In this document: in pieces, positions 44,713-56,249 of the stretch
Position numbering within the stretch: position 1 is the stretch's first letter
Layout: the number at the start of each line of letters is the position of its first letter
Source: Candidatus Reidiella endopervernicosa
Lineage (GTDB): Bacteria > Pseudomonadota > Gammaproteobacteria > GCF-013343005
Direction: 5' to 3'
DNA: 64,000 nucleotides
NCBI RefSeq assembly: GCF_013343005.1
Contig: NZ_CP054491.1
Location: 1,966,501-2,030,500, forward strand
Notes under the pieces: model-generated
The model's database searches: none
What the model was told of the DNA's origin: nothing
What the model saw: the letters and a program-made list of their open reading frames with translations, nothing else
Translations under genes and position numbers: made by a program

Positions 44713-46845
44713 ATGTTTGTTACTGCAGTTCACTCACAGATTTCACGGGCAGATTTCGGCCCGTTGTTGAGTGCGCTATTAGCTGCTTTGATGCTGTTGC
44801 TTGTCAGTAACCCATCTCAGGCACAACCGGGTGATTTGGATCAGGGGTTGCCGGGAACGATCGTATCAAAGGTCCAGCAGGGGGCAGGTAACTACTGGAT
44901 TCAGTTGCACGCGGTCTCCAGAGGAGTCAATTTGCCGAGCCTGGGACGTATCGCTCAGCATAAGAAGAGGGTGATCCATCAGGGGCAGGATGGTGTGACG
45001 CGTGTTCTGATCGGCCCCTATCAGCACTACCCTGAGGTCCGGGCGGAACAGCGGGCACTGCAAAACAGCGGTGTGTCGATGGGCTTTCTCCGCTTTACCA
45101 CAATGACCTCTCAGTACGACTCCATCGCCAGAGAGAGTGCCAGGTCACTCCCGGGTGAGGTCGTGTCGGTCGCTTCCAGTGATGCTGGAGAGTATTGGGT
45201 GCAGGTTTCTGCATCGAGCAAGGGTTATCTTGCACCGGCCTATCTCAAGAACTACCCGAATCTATTGCAACATCGTCATCGGGATCGGCAGGGTCTGCAT
45301 CGCCTGCTTATTGGGCCCTACCGCTCCTTTGATAAGGCGCAATCGCTACGGATGGCGATGAATCGAGACCACGGTGCGGGCACCTTTGTTCGGTTTGCAG
45401 CGTCTGAACGGGGAATGAGTCGCGTCGTGGTGGAAGCTCCCGCCGAACACCCTCGTGCGACTCCTGCTAACCAGTCGATGGAAAACCACGTTGAACATGC
45501 TGACCTGGCTGTTACTGATGAGATTAGGGTGGAGCAGAGCAGCGATGAAACATCGGTGACTGCGGACCGTGATGAGTCGCAAGACGCCCTTGTCGCCACA
45601 GGTCTGGATCGAGGTGTCAGCGCAGATATTGGGCGCGGTACGCCGCTGAAGATTGGTGTCAGTCTTGGGGCCGCCTATGCCGCCGATCAACGCCTCAGAT
45701 TCTATGGTGAGGATGAGCCTGACCCGCTGAGCAATCTGTTTCCCGCCTGGAATAACGGAACGCTGGCCAGAACGGAGTCGAATCTGTTGTCCCGTCACTT
45801 TGGTGTCCATCTGCAGAAGCTGTTTAACAGTGAGTGGGGAATTGCTGTTGACTACCTGCATGAGCGCTCGGAGATGGATCAACAGCCGATGCGACCGGAG
45901 CTGCTTGATATCAATCACACCACAACCCTGCGTTCGCTGACCGCCATGGAGAGCGAAGTGAGGGCGGTTAGTCCCGATAGTCGACGCCGTCTGCATATTC
46001 GTAGTTGAGAGCGCGAGCGGACGACGAAGAAGATGCAGCAGCGGCTTTATGTCGGCGTAGAGTCACTGAGGGAGTGTGTAGAGCCGCGAAGAGGTGATTA
46101 CGCAACGAACGCAGGACGGTCGGGCGCCGCAGGCATAAACGGTCGCGTGAAGTTTTGCTGTTTGCTTGGGCTTGGATGCCCAAAACAAACTTTCGCAAAA
46201 ATAGCGACTCCCGGATCTGGATGGCTCGTTGGCGAGTTATAACGCGGGTTCCACCGATCACCTGAGTGGATTATTGGTGCGTAATCATCTTGATGGAGTG
46301 GTGTTATTCCCAATCAATAACACCTTTACTGCCAAGATGGGGCTCTCGGCGGCTCATCATGATCTATCGGCGGATCTCACACAGTTAAAGCTGGATCAGA
46401 CGCTGCTGCAATCGGTCAGTCACGATATCAATACACTCTTTATTGGCATTATGGGGGGCTGGATCTCAACCATCATCTGTCGAATTCGCTCTCTGTCGGA
46501 ATCGATTCAAAGCTCTACTTCTATACACTCCACTCAGAGCTATCAAGCAGACAGAGTGTCAATCTTGCAGGTGGGACTACTCACCATGTTGCCTATCGTG
46601 AACAGCGTAACCACAGCTATCGAACCAAGATTGAGCCCTATATTGAGTACGCCTTTAGCAAACATCTGAGCACTACCTTCGCCACCCATCTCGATTATTG
46701 GGACAACAGTGTCACGCTGGATAATCCAGCCTGTTATCGGAATGTTGCGCTCAGCTACTCGGCCGAGTGTTCCCAATTGCCCTCACTGACAACTAACAAC
46801 GTTGCCAATTACGGAGCCAATATCCGGGTGAACTATCACTACTAA
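44713..46845 (+). pseudogene. SPOR-repeat outer-membrane beta-barrel protein, split by copy 6 and frameshifted
   Basis: A signal peptide (ALLAALMLLLVSNPSQAQ) is followed by two similar SPOR-like repeats, VQQGAGNYWIQLHAVSRG...VLIGPYQHY and SSDAGEYWVQVSASSKG...LLIGPYRSF. An acidic linker and a beta-barrel ending in IRVNYHY, typical of outer-membrane proteins, complete it. Copy 6 interrupts the barrel; removing it and one CG restores L-R-S-D-L-D-G-S in frame. At a run of six G near 46452 and again further on the frame shifts before the natural end at 46845. Without lesions the product would be about 617 residues. Such proteins may bind peptidoglycan and carry a porin-like domain; function is unknown. 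Confidence 0.75.
45935..46213 (+). mobile_element. CG-bounded hairpin element, copy 6 (inside the SPOR gene)
   Basis: This 279-bp copy has the GAGAGCGAAGTG loop subtype and is in sense orientation with the host. Minor base losses (GGAGTGTGTAG, GGTCGGGCGCC) distinguish it. The right boundary is CTCCCG. Confidence 0.9.
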
Positions 46846-47095
46846 GCGCCAGGTGATGAGGTTGGTAGTTTTTTTGATTAAAACGTAGAAATGCTGCGGG
46901 CTGTGGGCGTCATATTTGTTCGATATTTCACTGATACATTGAAATTTCTATCAGGGAAGTGCCTTTGGTTGATCTCCTCTTGCTACACATTCTGAATGCC
47001 GGAGGCAGCTCGACTTACTCTATTGGCGTCAGACCCTTATGGCTTTATTAACCACAGTTGGCTGCAGCCTGTAGCCAACTGTTGTAAAGAAGATT

Positions 47096-50000
47096 ATGAC
47101 AATTTTGACCAGCGCTCTCCAACACCCGTATCGATCTTACAGTCGGTTCATTACATATCTATCACTCTTGGTTATGTTGTCGGGCTGTTTTTCGCAGGGA
47201 TCTGACTCTCCAACACCTAACCTGGCACCCACGGCAGGGTTCACGGTCAGTACCAGCAGCATCGACAGTGGTGAATCGGTCAATTTTGACGCCTCCACAT
47301 CCAGCGATATCGACGGCAGCGTTGCAGAATACCGCTGGGACTTTGGCGATGGCAGCTCTGCCACGGGGCGGCAGGTGACACATCTCTACACTACGCCAGG
47401 CAAGTACTCGGTTAACTTAACCGTGACTGATGATGCCGGTGCTAAGGCCAGTGGCACGGTACGGTACGGGTTGTCGAGGTATTGAGTACCAATGAGGCCC
47501 CCTCGGCATCTTTTATTGTCGATGTCGGAACGGGACACAGCCCGTTGATGGTCAATTTTGATGCAAGCCCATCGAGTGACAGCGATGGAAGTATCGCCGG
47601 CTATTCATGGCTCTTTGGTGATGGCAGTACTGCCACCGGTCAGCAGGTTAGCCACAGTTACACGAACGTCGGTAATCACTCAGTAACTCTCACGGTTACC
47701 GATAATGAAGGGGCGATAGATAACGCCACACCTCAGACTATTTCGGTGTGGATTGCCAATAACGCTCCCACCGCACTCTTCAGTGTCGATACCGATAGTG
47801 GAGAGGGACCGTTGACGGTGAACTTCGATGCGTCTGCATCAGGTGATTCCGACGGCACGATCGTCGCCTACGGGTGGGACTTTGGTGATGGCTCCAGTGG
47901 CAATGGTCAGACTGTGGCACACAGTTATACGACGCCGGGAGTCTACCTTGCGACGCTGACGGTGCGTGATGATGATGCCGCCACGAAGCTGAGCACGGCA
48001 CACATTATTCGGGTACTGCCAGCCAATCAGGCACCGACCGCTGCCTTTAGCGTCGATACCGATTCAGGCACCACGCCACTGACGGTCAATTTTGATGCCT
48101 CCGGTTCAACTGATACCGATGGCTCCATTGTCTCCTACGCCTGGGACTTTGGTGACGGAGACTCTGGTGTGGGTCAACAGGTCTCCCATACCTACACTTC
48201 CGATGGCAGCTATACGGCCACGCTGACGGTCACCGACAATGCTGGCGCTGAGGATAGTGATAGCGATGTCATCGACTCTATTTCGGCAAGCCACTACCCG
48301 ACGGCCCGATACGATGTCGATGTGGATAGCGGGCCTGCACCGCTGACGGTCAGTTTTGACGCCTCAACCTCATCCGATCCTGACAACGATATCATCAACT
48401 ATTTTTGGCAGTTTGGTGACGGGGATAACGCCTCGGGCGTGACCACTTCGCACACCTATACCGTTCCAGGCAGCTACGATGTCCAGATGTTGGCAACCGA
48501 TAGTGCCAGCCAGGGGGATGTGGCTGATGTGCGCACCATCACCGTGCAGGGCCCCAATACACTTCCCACGGCGGCCTTTACGGTCGATGTGAACTCAGGC
48601 ACCAGCCCAGTAACGGTCAACTTCGATGCCACCACCTCCAGCGATTCTGATGGAAGCGTCGTCGGCTATGGGTGGGATTTTGGTGATGGCTTTCAGGGCA
48701 GTGGTGCATCGACCACCCATACCTACTTTGCAGATGGTACCCATACGGCAATCCTGACAGTGACCGATGACCGAGGAGGGCAGCACAGCGTGTCACACGA
48801 CATCAGCGTTGCCGCCAGTGGTGGTGTGACCTTATCTGGAGTGCTGGGGTTGTCGGGAACGGGAACAGTGGACTCTGATGTAAATGATATCAATGCTGAC
48901 TATCAGAGCAACAACACAACAGCGACCGCGCAGCTATTAATATCTCCCTCTTCGCTAGGGAATGTCTGGGGATTTGTGAGCAAAACGGCGACAGGTATCG
49001 AAGGAGAGCGGTTTACCTACAGTGCGGATGAGGTCGATATCTACAGAGCCTATCTGCCAGTAGGTCAAAGGATATGTTTGACCATCAAAAACCCCGATGA
49101 TGAGACAGGGTTAGAGAACGCTAACGATCTCGATCTCTATCTCTATTCAGTCGATGATCCAGAATCTCCGGTGGCTACCGCTCTGGGAACCCATAGCAGT
49201 GAGACGCTTCACGTTCCGACAGGAGGCGAATATTACATTGTGGTTGCCGCCTACCGTGGTAAAAGCACCTATAAGTTGGCGACATTTATGGATCTCACCT
49301 CGGTAGACGAAGTGCAAACGCTGCGCCTCGAAGACGATTTTGTTCCCGGTCAGGTCATTGCAAAGCTGAAAAGTGAGGTGGTGAATCCACCGGGCGCAGG
49401 TGCCGATAAAAAGGGTGTGGCGGCGGCCACCGCTGACCGCCATGGAGAGCGAAGTGAGGGCGGTTAGTCCCCGATAGTCGACGCCGTCTGCCTATTCGTA
49501 GTTGAGAGCGCGAGCGGACGACGAAGAAGATGCAGCAGCGGCTTTATGTCGGCGTAGAGTCACTGAGGGAGTTGTGTAGAGCCGCGAAGAGGTGATTACG
49601 CAACGTACGCAGGACGGTCGGGGCGCCGAAGGCATAAACGGTCGCGTTAAGTTTTGCTGTTTGCTTGGGCTTGGGTGCCCAAAACAAACTTTCGCAAAAT
49701 AGCGACTCCCCGGAGCGATTGAATCTGTCAGCAGCCGTGGCAGTGTCAGCATGATACGTGGCGCTGCAGATCGAGCCTCGCTGTTTTCGGTCAACGATAT
49801 GGGCCAGAACTCCGCTTCAGGGAAGCTGCAGTCAGCCGCTAGCAGTGACCAGGATGAAAGTGAATACAGCCTGTTGGACGGTCGCTACGGCATCGGTTTA
49901 AGTCAGAAGGATCGGGAAGCCTTCGAAACTATTAAAGCGATCAAGCGACTACGTCAGGATAGTCGCATCGACTATGCAGAACCGAACTATATCCAGAAAA

Positions 50001-51700
50001 TGAGCCTCGTACCCGATGATCTGCACTATGAGCAGCAGTGGCACTACCCGGCGATAAACCTTCCCGACACCTGGGATATCACCACCGGCGATGCGTCGGT
50101 TATCGTCGCAGTTATTGATAGTGGTGTCTTTATGGCCCATGAAGATCTATCGGGCAATCTACTCTCGACTGGTTACGATTTTATCGTATCAACCTCAATG
50201 AGTAATGATGGCGATGGCATCGATCCAGACCCCGACCCCGACGATCCCGGTGATATAGTTATTTCATATAGCGTCTGGCACGGCACCCATGTGGCCGGCA
50301 CCATCGCGGCGAGTACCAATACCACCACCGGGGTGGCCGGCGTAGCGCCCGATGTGCGGATAATGCCGATCCGGGTACTGGGCGAGGGGGGATCGGGTGC
50401 CTCCTATGATGTCGCTCAGGGAATCTTGTATGCGGCAGGCCTGGCAAACGACTCCGCCACGGTTCCGCCGCAGGCGGCCGATATTATCAATCTGAGTCTG
50501 GGTGGCGCCTACGTCAACCAAGCATCGAAAGATGCGATCAGTGCGGCCCTGAATGCCGGGGTGATCGTGATTGCCGCAAAGGGCAATGATGGCAGCGATG
50601 CTCCACACTACCCATCCGATTACGAAGGTGTGGTCTCTGTGGGAGCTCTCGGTATGGGCGACGAGCAGGCCTACTATTCAAACTATGGCCCCACGCTCGA
50701 TCTGGTCGCACCGGGAGGGGACAGTAAGATCGATGCCGATAACGATGGCAAGTTTGATAGCACCATCCTCAGCACCTCGGTGGATGTCTCATCCGGTAGC
50801 CGTGAGTCGGGGTATGACCATAAACAGGGCACCTCCATGGCAACGCCCCATGTTGCCGGTGTTATTGCCCTGATGAAATCGGTCTACTCTGAACTGACGC
50901 CCACGCTACTCACTGCGCTGATCGAAAATGGTGCGATCACGACCGACCTGAGCGGGGATGGTGCGGCTGTGCGCAATGACACCTATGGCTACGGGAAGAT
51001 CGATGCACTCAAGGCGGTGCAGCAGGCACAGGCAATTGCTGGTGGTGCGACACCACCCGTGCATGACGAGGTCGGTATCATCTACGAAATCGACAATATG
51101 GTTCTCTCTAGCTCTCAAACCATCTCGATCGTGAAGTGGAGTGGCACATTCACTGTCGACTCGATAACGCTCAACTACCCCTGGGCCACGCTGACCCCCA
51201 CGGCCGTCGATGGTGAAGGCTTCGGTGACTACCAGCTCGATATCGACCGCGATCAATTTGGTGACGGTCTCTACCTGCTCGATATTACATTTGTAATGAG
51301 CAATGGCGATCAATATGTCACACGGATCAATGTGACCGACAGAGTTTCTACTTTAGATGAGAGAGATGTCGGCAATGTTTATATGGTGCTGGTGGATGAA
51401 TCAACGCTGAATGTGGTCAAGCAAATACGCATGAATCTCGATGTGGCGCTATTTGAACCAGAGGTGCCGTTTAGCATGAGTAACGTCCCAGATGGAACCT
51501 ATCTACTCTATGCAGGAACCGATTTTGATGGCGACCGGTTGCTGGAGGATGACGAGTATTTTGGTAGGGGTTTTTATGATCATGATGATGACATCTTCAC
51601 CTCAGATATCAGCCCTATTGTTGTAAACAGTGCCGATATCGATAGCGTTTCGATCTATGTGGGTAGTACCAGTGCCGATCCCGTTGGTCTGATTGATTGA
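47096..51700 (+). pseudogene. PKD-domain lipoprotein subtilase, frameshifted by a 5-bp repeat and split by copy 7
   Basis: A lipobox (LVMLSGC) begins a secreted multidomain protease. Six PKD domains follow from 47230 to about 48810, each with a variant of WDFGDG and NFDAS. Next is a prepeptidase C-terminal-like domain (DVNDINADYQSNNT; VDIYRAYLPVGQ), then a propeptide-like region, and an S8 catalytic domain with Asp in AVIDSGV (about 50117), His in HGTHVAGT (about 50279) and Ser in GTSMATPHVAG (about 50834). A tandem CGGTA near 47460 shifts the frame after PKD1; one fewer copy would restore V-R-V-V-E-V-L-S-T-N-E. Copy 7 interrupts the propeptide; removal restores A-T-G-A-I-E-S. Intact length would be about 1,440 residues. 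Confidence 0.85.
49431..49712 (+). mobile_element. CG-bounded hairpin element, copy 7 (inside the subtilase gene)
   Basis: This 282-bp copy has the GAGAGCGAAGTG loop subtype and is in sense orientation. Both CGs are present. The best junction for judging insertion: the host reads GCC AC, then CG-element-CG, then GAGCG. Confidence 0.9.
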
Positions 51701-51864
51701 GCTGAGGATTTTACACGCCTCTAACCGCTGTTACGGTTGGTTCTGATGCTGGATGCCAATCTCAGGGCGTGGTGTGGAGACTGGTGAGGAGTGTTTTGCG
51801 ATCCATGCTGTTGAATTGTCTTGCCATCTCTACTCGACGCAGTGGTTAGTGCTGAAATAATCTG

Positions 51865-54168
51865 ATGTTTGTCTGGTGTTTAACCGATCGATTATCTGTC
51901 TCGCCCAAGAGGGGCTGTGCCTTCATGTCTTGTGTACGCGCTCCATCGCGAATGGCTATCTTGTTTGTCATCCTGTCTCTACAAATCGTGACTCAGGCTG
52001 GCGTACTAGCCGCTGACAAGGTGACGCTGGAGTTGAAGTGGTATCACCAGTTTCAATTTGCAGGCTACTATGCGGCACAGGAGAAGGGCTTTTGCCGAGG
52101 AGTCCTCGAGGTCGAGATTAATGAGCGTGATCCCTCATCTCTCCGGTCGATCAGGTGATCGATGGAGAGGCGCAGTTTGGGGTGGCAGACTCGAGTCTTA
52201 TTTTGCATCGGCTTCAGGGAAGCCGGTTGTCGTACTGTGTGCAATTTTTCAACACTCGCCTCTGGTCCTGCTGACGCTTGCTGAGGCGAACATCTACGGA
52301 CCGCTTGAACTCAAGGGGAAGCGGTTGATGCGGCAGCAGGGAGTTGATGATGCCGCTATTACCGCCATGTTTCACCAGGAGGGTATGGATGACGGGATTT
52401 TCTCGCTGACCGCCATGGATAGCGAAGCGAAGGCGGTTAGTCCCGATAGTCGACGCCGTCTGCCTATTCGTAGTTGAGAGCGCGAGCGAACGACGAAGAA
52501 GATGCAGCAGCGGCTTTATGTCGGCGTAGAGTCACTGAGGGAGTTGTGTAGAGCCGCGAAGAGGTGATTACGCAACGTACGCAGGACGGTCGGGGCGCCG
52601 TAGGCATAAACGGTCGCGTTAAGTATTTGCCGCTTGCTTGGGCTTGGATGCCCAAAACATGCTTCCGCAAAAATAGCGACTCCCCGAGATGTTCCCCATA
52701 CCTTCAAAGACGATGCGCTCATTACCGGCGATGCCGATGCGATGACCGCCTATCTGACAGACCAGCCCTACTATTACAGGGAGCGAGGGGTTTCAGTCAG
52801 AATGATCAATCCGCTCAATTACGGCATCGATCTATACGGTGACATGCTCTTTACCAGTGAAGATATCATGCAAACGCAGCCTGAGCTTGCGCTGCGATTC
52901 CGTCGTGCGGCACTCAAAGGGTGGCAATACGCGCTGGAAAACCCGGAGGAGGTTGTTGACTGGACCATCGAACGATATGGATCCAAAAGAGTCGTGCCGC
53001 ACTTCTGTATGAGGCCAGCTCGACCCGAGAGATGATCATGCCAAATCTGGTTGAGGTTGGGCATCTTAACGCTGACCGCTTTGTGCGTATTGCCGAGATC
53101 TACCGAACGGAGACGATGGTTCCACCCGATGCGGAGCTGGGGCATATTGTCTATAGCGACTATTTGAATATTGATAGTGAGATTCCTCAATGGGTCGTAT
53201 GGCTGGTGAGCGGCTCGATTTTACTGCTGCTGGTAGCGTTTGGGCTTGTGTTGGTGGTTCGACAGCTGAGGGCGCTGGTCGAGAAGCGAGCGGATGAGCT
53301 CAAGCAGGCGCATAACAAACTACAGCGCTATATCGATATTCTGGACCGCTATATCATCACCTCGAGTACTGATCTCAACGGTCGTTTTACATACGCCTCA
53401 GAGGCGTTTAGCCAAATTTCGAAATACTCCACTCAGGAGTTGTTAACACAACCACACAATATTATTCGTCATCCTGATATGTCCGATAAGGTCTACAGTG
53501 AGATGTGGCGGGCGATTGAACAGGGGAATAGTTGGTGTGGTGAGATCCTGAACAGGGCGAAGGATGGTAGTGGCTACTGGGTAGAAGCGAATGTTGAAGC
53601 AGACCTGAATGAACACGGCGAAATTATCGGTTATACCGCCATCCAGCAGAACATTACGGATAAGAAACAGATCGAAGAGCTTTCAAGTACCGACTATCTG
53701 ACAGGGTTATATAACCGAAAAAAGTAGATGATATTTTTGAGCTTGAGTTGAAACGTGCAAGACGCTATGAAAAACCACTGTCAGTGATTTTGTGCGATCT
53801 CGATAATTTTAAGCAGATCAATGATAGTTATGGTCATCAGGTGGGTGATGAGGTGTTGATTGTTATTGCGCGGTTAATCCTGAAATCCGTTCGAGTGACG
53901 GATTTTGCCGGTCGCTGGGGTGGAGAGGAGTTTATGATTATCTGTCCTGAGTCCGATCTGAATCAGGCGATAAGAGTTGCTGAGAAACTCAGAATGGAAA
54001 TTGAGATGCAGCCATTTTCTGAAATCGGTCAACGAACATCCAGCTTCGGTGTTGCAAGCTTTGTGTTGGGTGATGATATCGATGCCATGCTAAAGAGGGC
54101 GGATAGATGCACTCTATCGTGCAAAAAGAGGTGGTAGAAATCGCGTAAAAGCTGGGATTCCAAAATAG
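51865..54168 (+). pseudogene. NMT1/ThiY-like sensor diguanylate cyclase, multiply frameshifted and split by copy 8
   Basis: Translated across lesions, the gene encodes a signal peptide (LFVILSLQIVTQAGVLA), an NMT1/ThiY-like binding domain (KVTLELKWYHQFQFAGYYAA; FQHSPLVLLTL; VPHTFKDDALITGDADAMTA), a membrane helix (WLVSGSILLLLVAFGLVLVV), a PAS domain with PAC tail (QQNITDKKQIEELSS), and a GGDEF domain with RWGGEEF. Frameshifts are seen near 52146, 52214, 53000, 53722 (a short A-run) and 54105, and copy 8 sits near residue 170. Start at 51865 or 51925 is uncertain. The signalling activity is probably lost unless the lesions are sequencing errors. Confidence 0.85.
52404..52686 (+). mobile_element. 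CG-bounded hairpin element, copy 8 (inside the NMT1 gene)
   Basis: This 283-bp copy has the GATAGCGAAGCG loop subtype but carries the GCTTG right-stem variant with CATGC opposite, a partial break of pairing. It is sense to the host. Removing it and one CG leaves the host off by one base, in a gene with several other indels. Confidence 0.9.
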
Positions 54169-54192
54169 TGATACCAGTTGAGTCATGCTGAC

Positions 54193-56097
54193 TCAGTGAC
54201 TCTTATCGGTGAGGGGGAGGTCAAAGTAGAAGCTGGCACCCTCTCCCGGTGTGCTCTCGAGACCTATCGTGCCGCCGTGTCGTTCGATGATCTCCTTGGT
54301 GATCGCAAGTCCCAGGCCTGTGCCGCCGGTATTGCGTGTGTCGGATGAGTCGGCCTGAACGAATTTCTCGAAGATGCTCTGTTGATAATCGGCGGCGATG
54401 CCGGGGCCGTTGTCAGTGATTGAGATTCGGACGGTTTTATCATCGTGGCTCGTAGAGATGACAACCTCACCATCCTCGGGTGAGAACTTGATCGCATTGG
54501 AGCAGAGGTTTGAGAGGACCTGTATCAGCCTGTTTTTATCGGCGCTGATGGTGAGTTGATCTTCATCGCTTGGTTGCCAGCTGAGTTTGACGTTGTATTT
54601 ATCGGAGAATCCCTGATTGGCGTAGATGGCATCGACCAGCAATGTCCTAAGATTGAGCGGTTTCATCTCGAACAGCGTATCGCTGTTTTCAATTTTGTTG
54701 ATATCGAGCAGGTCGTTGATCAGCAGGGTGAGGCGCTCGCTGTTCTCGTAGGCGATGCGCAACATCTTTCTGGCCGTCTTGGGATCTTCATCAAACTGTC
54801 CGTTGGCGATGAGCCCGAGTGAGCCCTTGATGGATGTTAGCGGTGTGCGTAGTTCATGGCTGACGGTTGAGATGAATTCGTTCTTCATGCGCTCCATCTT
54901 CTTGCGCTCACTCGAGTCGTTGAAGGTCACCACCGCGCCGACAAGCGCCCCGTTTTTGTAGACCGGGGTGCTGGTGTACTCAATCGGGAAGCTGCTGCCA
55001 TCCTTGCGCCATAACACCTCATCCTCAACCCGATGTACTTCACCGTCAGTAAAGGCGGCGTACATCGGGCACTCTTCGCTGGGGTAATCGGAACCGTCGG
55101 GATGGTTGTGGTGCACAATCTCATGGATCGGTTTACCGAGCAGTTCATCCACTTTATAACCGAGCATCTTGCAGGCGGCCGGGTTGATAAAGGTTGTATT
55201 GCCGTTCAGATCGAGGCCGTAGATACCGTCACCCGCCGAATCGAGCAGCAATCGGTTGTGTTCTTCGGACTCTATCAATGAGTTCATAGCCTGCTTTCGT
55301 TCACCGATCTCCTTCTCGATTCTGGCGGTACGCTCCTCGACCCGCTGCTGCAGCACCTTCGACTGGTTGCGCAGCCTGACGATGACAAAGGCGATCACCA
55401 ATACAATGCCAAGTCCGATGGCAGCGTAGGCGAAGGTTGTATATCTCAGGCTCTCTTCGGTCTGCGCAATGATGTCATCGATCGGCAGGCTGATAACCAG
55501 TACGCCACGTACATCGCCCACCTGCCAGTCATCCTTGGGTGTGTCAGGGTAGGTGTTATGGCAATCAACGCAGGCCTGTTGCATCACATCGGCGGTGGCG
55601 TAGCGCAACAGAGTGGTTTCACCCGTCGACTCAAAACGGGAGAAACTCTGGTCGGTGTTTACAGAGAGAAAAGCCCAGGCATCTTTTTCAAATGCTCTCT
55701 GCACTCTCGATTCGCTTCTCCAGGGAAACGGATAGGGGCTGTAGAGCTGCGCCCTGGCCCCGGTGGCATGTTTGCCGATCTCTTCACCCAGTTTCATACC
55801 GAGTGTCGCTGGTAGTGGAATTGCGTTATCGCGATCCACATAGTCGTGAGTGACATCGAGACCCGATGCGCTCGCCTTCGACACCACCTCTGATGAGTAG
55901 AGGCTACGGAACTGGGTTAAAGCGACTGAATAGAGTTCAGCGGTTTTGAGCGCGGTGGAGTTGATCAGGTTCGATTGAAGTTGCGAGACATGCATCACCA
56001 TTGCCGTAACAACAACGGTTAATAGAAGCAGTAGTGGAAAGATGATTCTGAGGTTTGTCATGGGGTCTAAAGGGGAGTCGCAACGGCAGTCGGTCAT
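54193..56097 (-). CDS. Haem-binding (DUF3365/Tll0287-like) PAS histidine kinase
   Basis: This kinase has up to 634 residues. After an N-terminal membrane helix (IIFPLLLLLTVVVTAMVM) it has a periplasmic Tll0287/DUF3365-like domain with a c-type haem motif CVDCH near residue 175. A second membrane helix (AYAAIGLGIVLVIAFVIV), a coiled coil, a PAS domain (LLDSAGDGIYGLDLNGNTTF) with ATFNDSSERKKMER, HisKA (STVSHELRTPLTSIKG) and HATPase (NGPGIAADYQQSIFEKF; GTGLGLAITK) follow. Such proteins may sense redox or gas ligands through the haem. ATG 56061 is an alternative start. The gene is intact, with no adjacent response regulator. Confidence 0.88.
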   Translation of the reverse strand: MTDCRCDSPLDPMTNLRIIFPLLLLLTVVVTAMVMHVSQLQSNLINSTALKTAELYSVALTQFRSLYSSEVVSKASASGLDVTHDYVDRDNAIPLPATLGMKLGEEIGKHATGARAQLYSPYPFPWRSESRVQRAFEKDAWAFLSVNTDQSFSRFESTGETTLLRYATADVMQQACVDCHNTYPDTPKDDWQVGDVRGVLVISLPIDDIIAQTEESLRYTTFAYAAIGLGIVLVIAFVIVRLRNQSKVLQQRVEERTARIEKEIGERKQAMNSLIESEEHNRLLLDSAGDGIYGLDLNGNTTFINPAACKMLGYKVDELLGKPIHEIVHHNHPDGSDYPSEECPMYAAFTDGEVHRVEDEVLWRKDGSSFPIEYTSTPVYKNGALVGAVVTFNDSSERKKMERMKNEFISTVSHELRTPLTSIKGSLGLIANGQFDEDPKTARKMLRIAYENSERLTLLINDLLDINKIENSDTLFEMKPLNLRTLLVDAIYANQGFSDKYNVKLSWQPSDEDQLTISADKNRLIQVLSNLCSNAIKFSPEDGEVVISTSHDDKTVRISITDNGPGIAADYQQSIFEKFVQADSSDTRNTGGTGLGLAITKEIIERHGGTIGLESTPGEGASFYFDLPLTDKSH

Positions 56098-56249
56098 TCA
56101 GGCTAATTGAGTTTAATAGATAACACCAGCGGACAAGAGTATAGACGCTTGTTACGGGTTTTGTGTGTGGAGAGAGTCTAAACAGTAAAGGCGAGTCGTC
56201 TGGCACAGAACGGCTATCTGGATAGGACCGTACTGTTATCTCTGTACTG

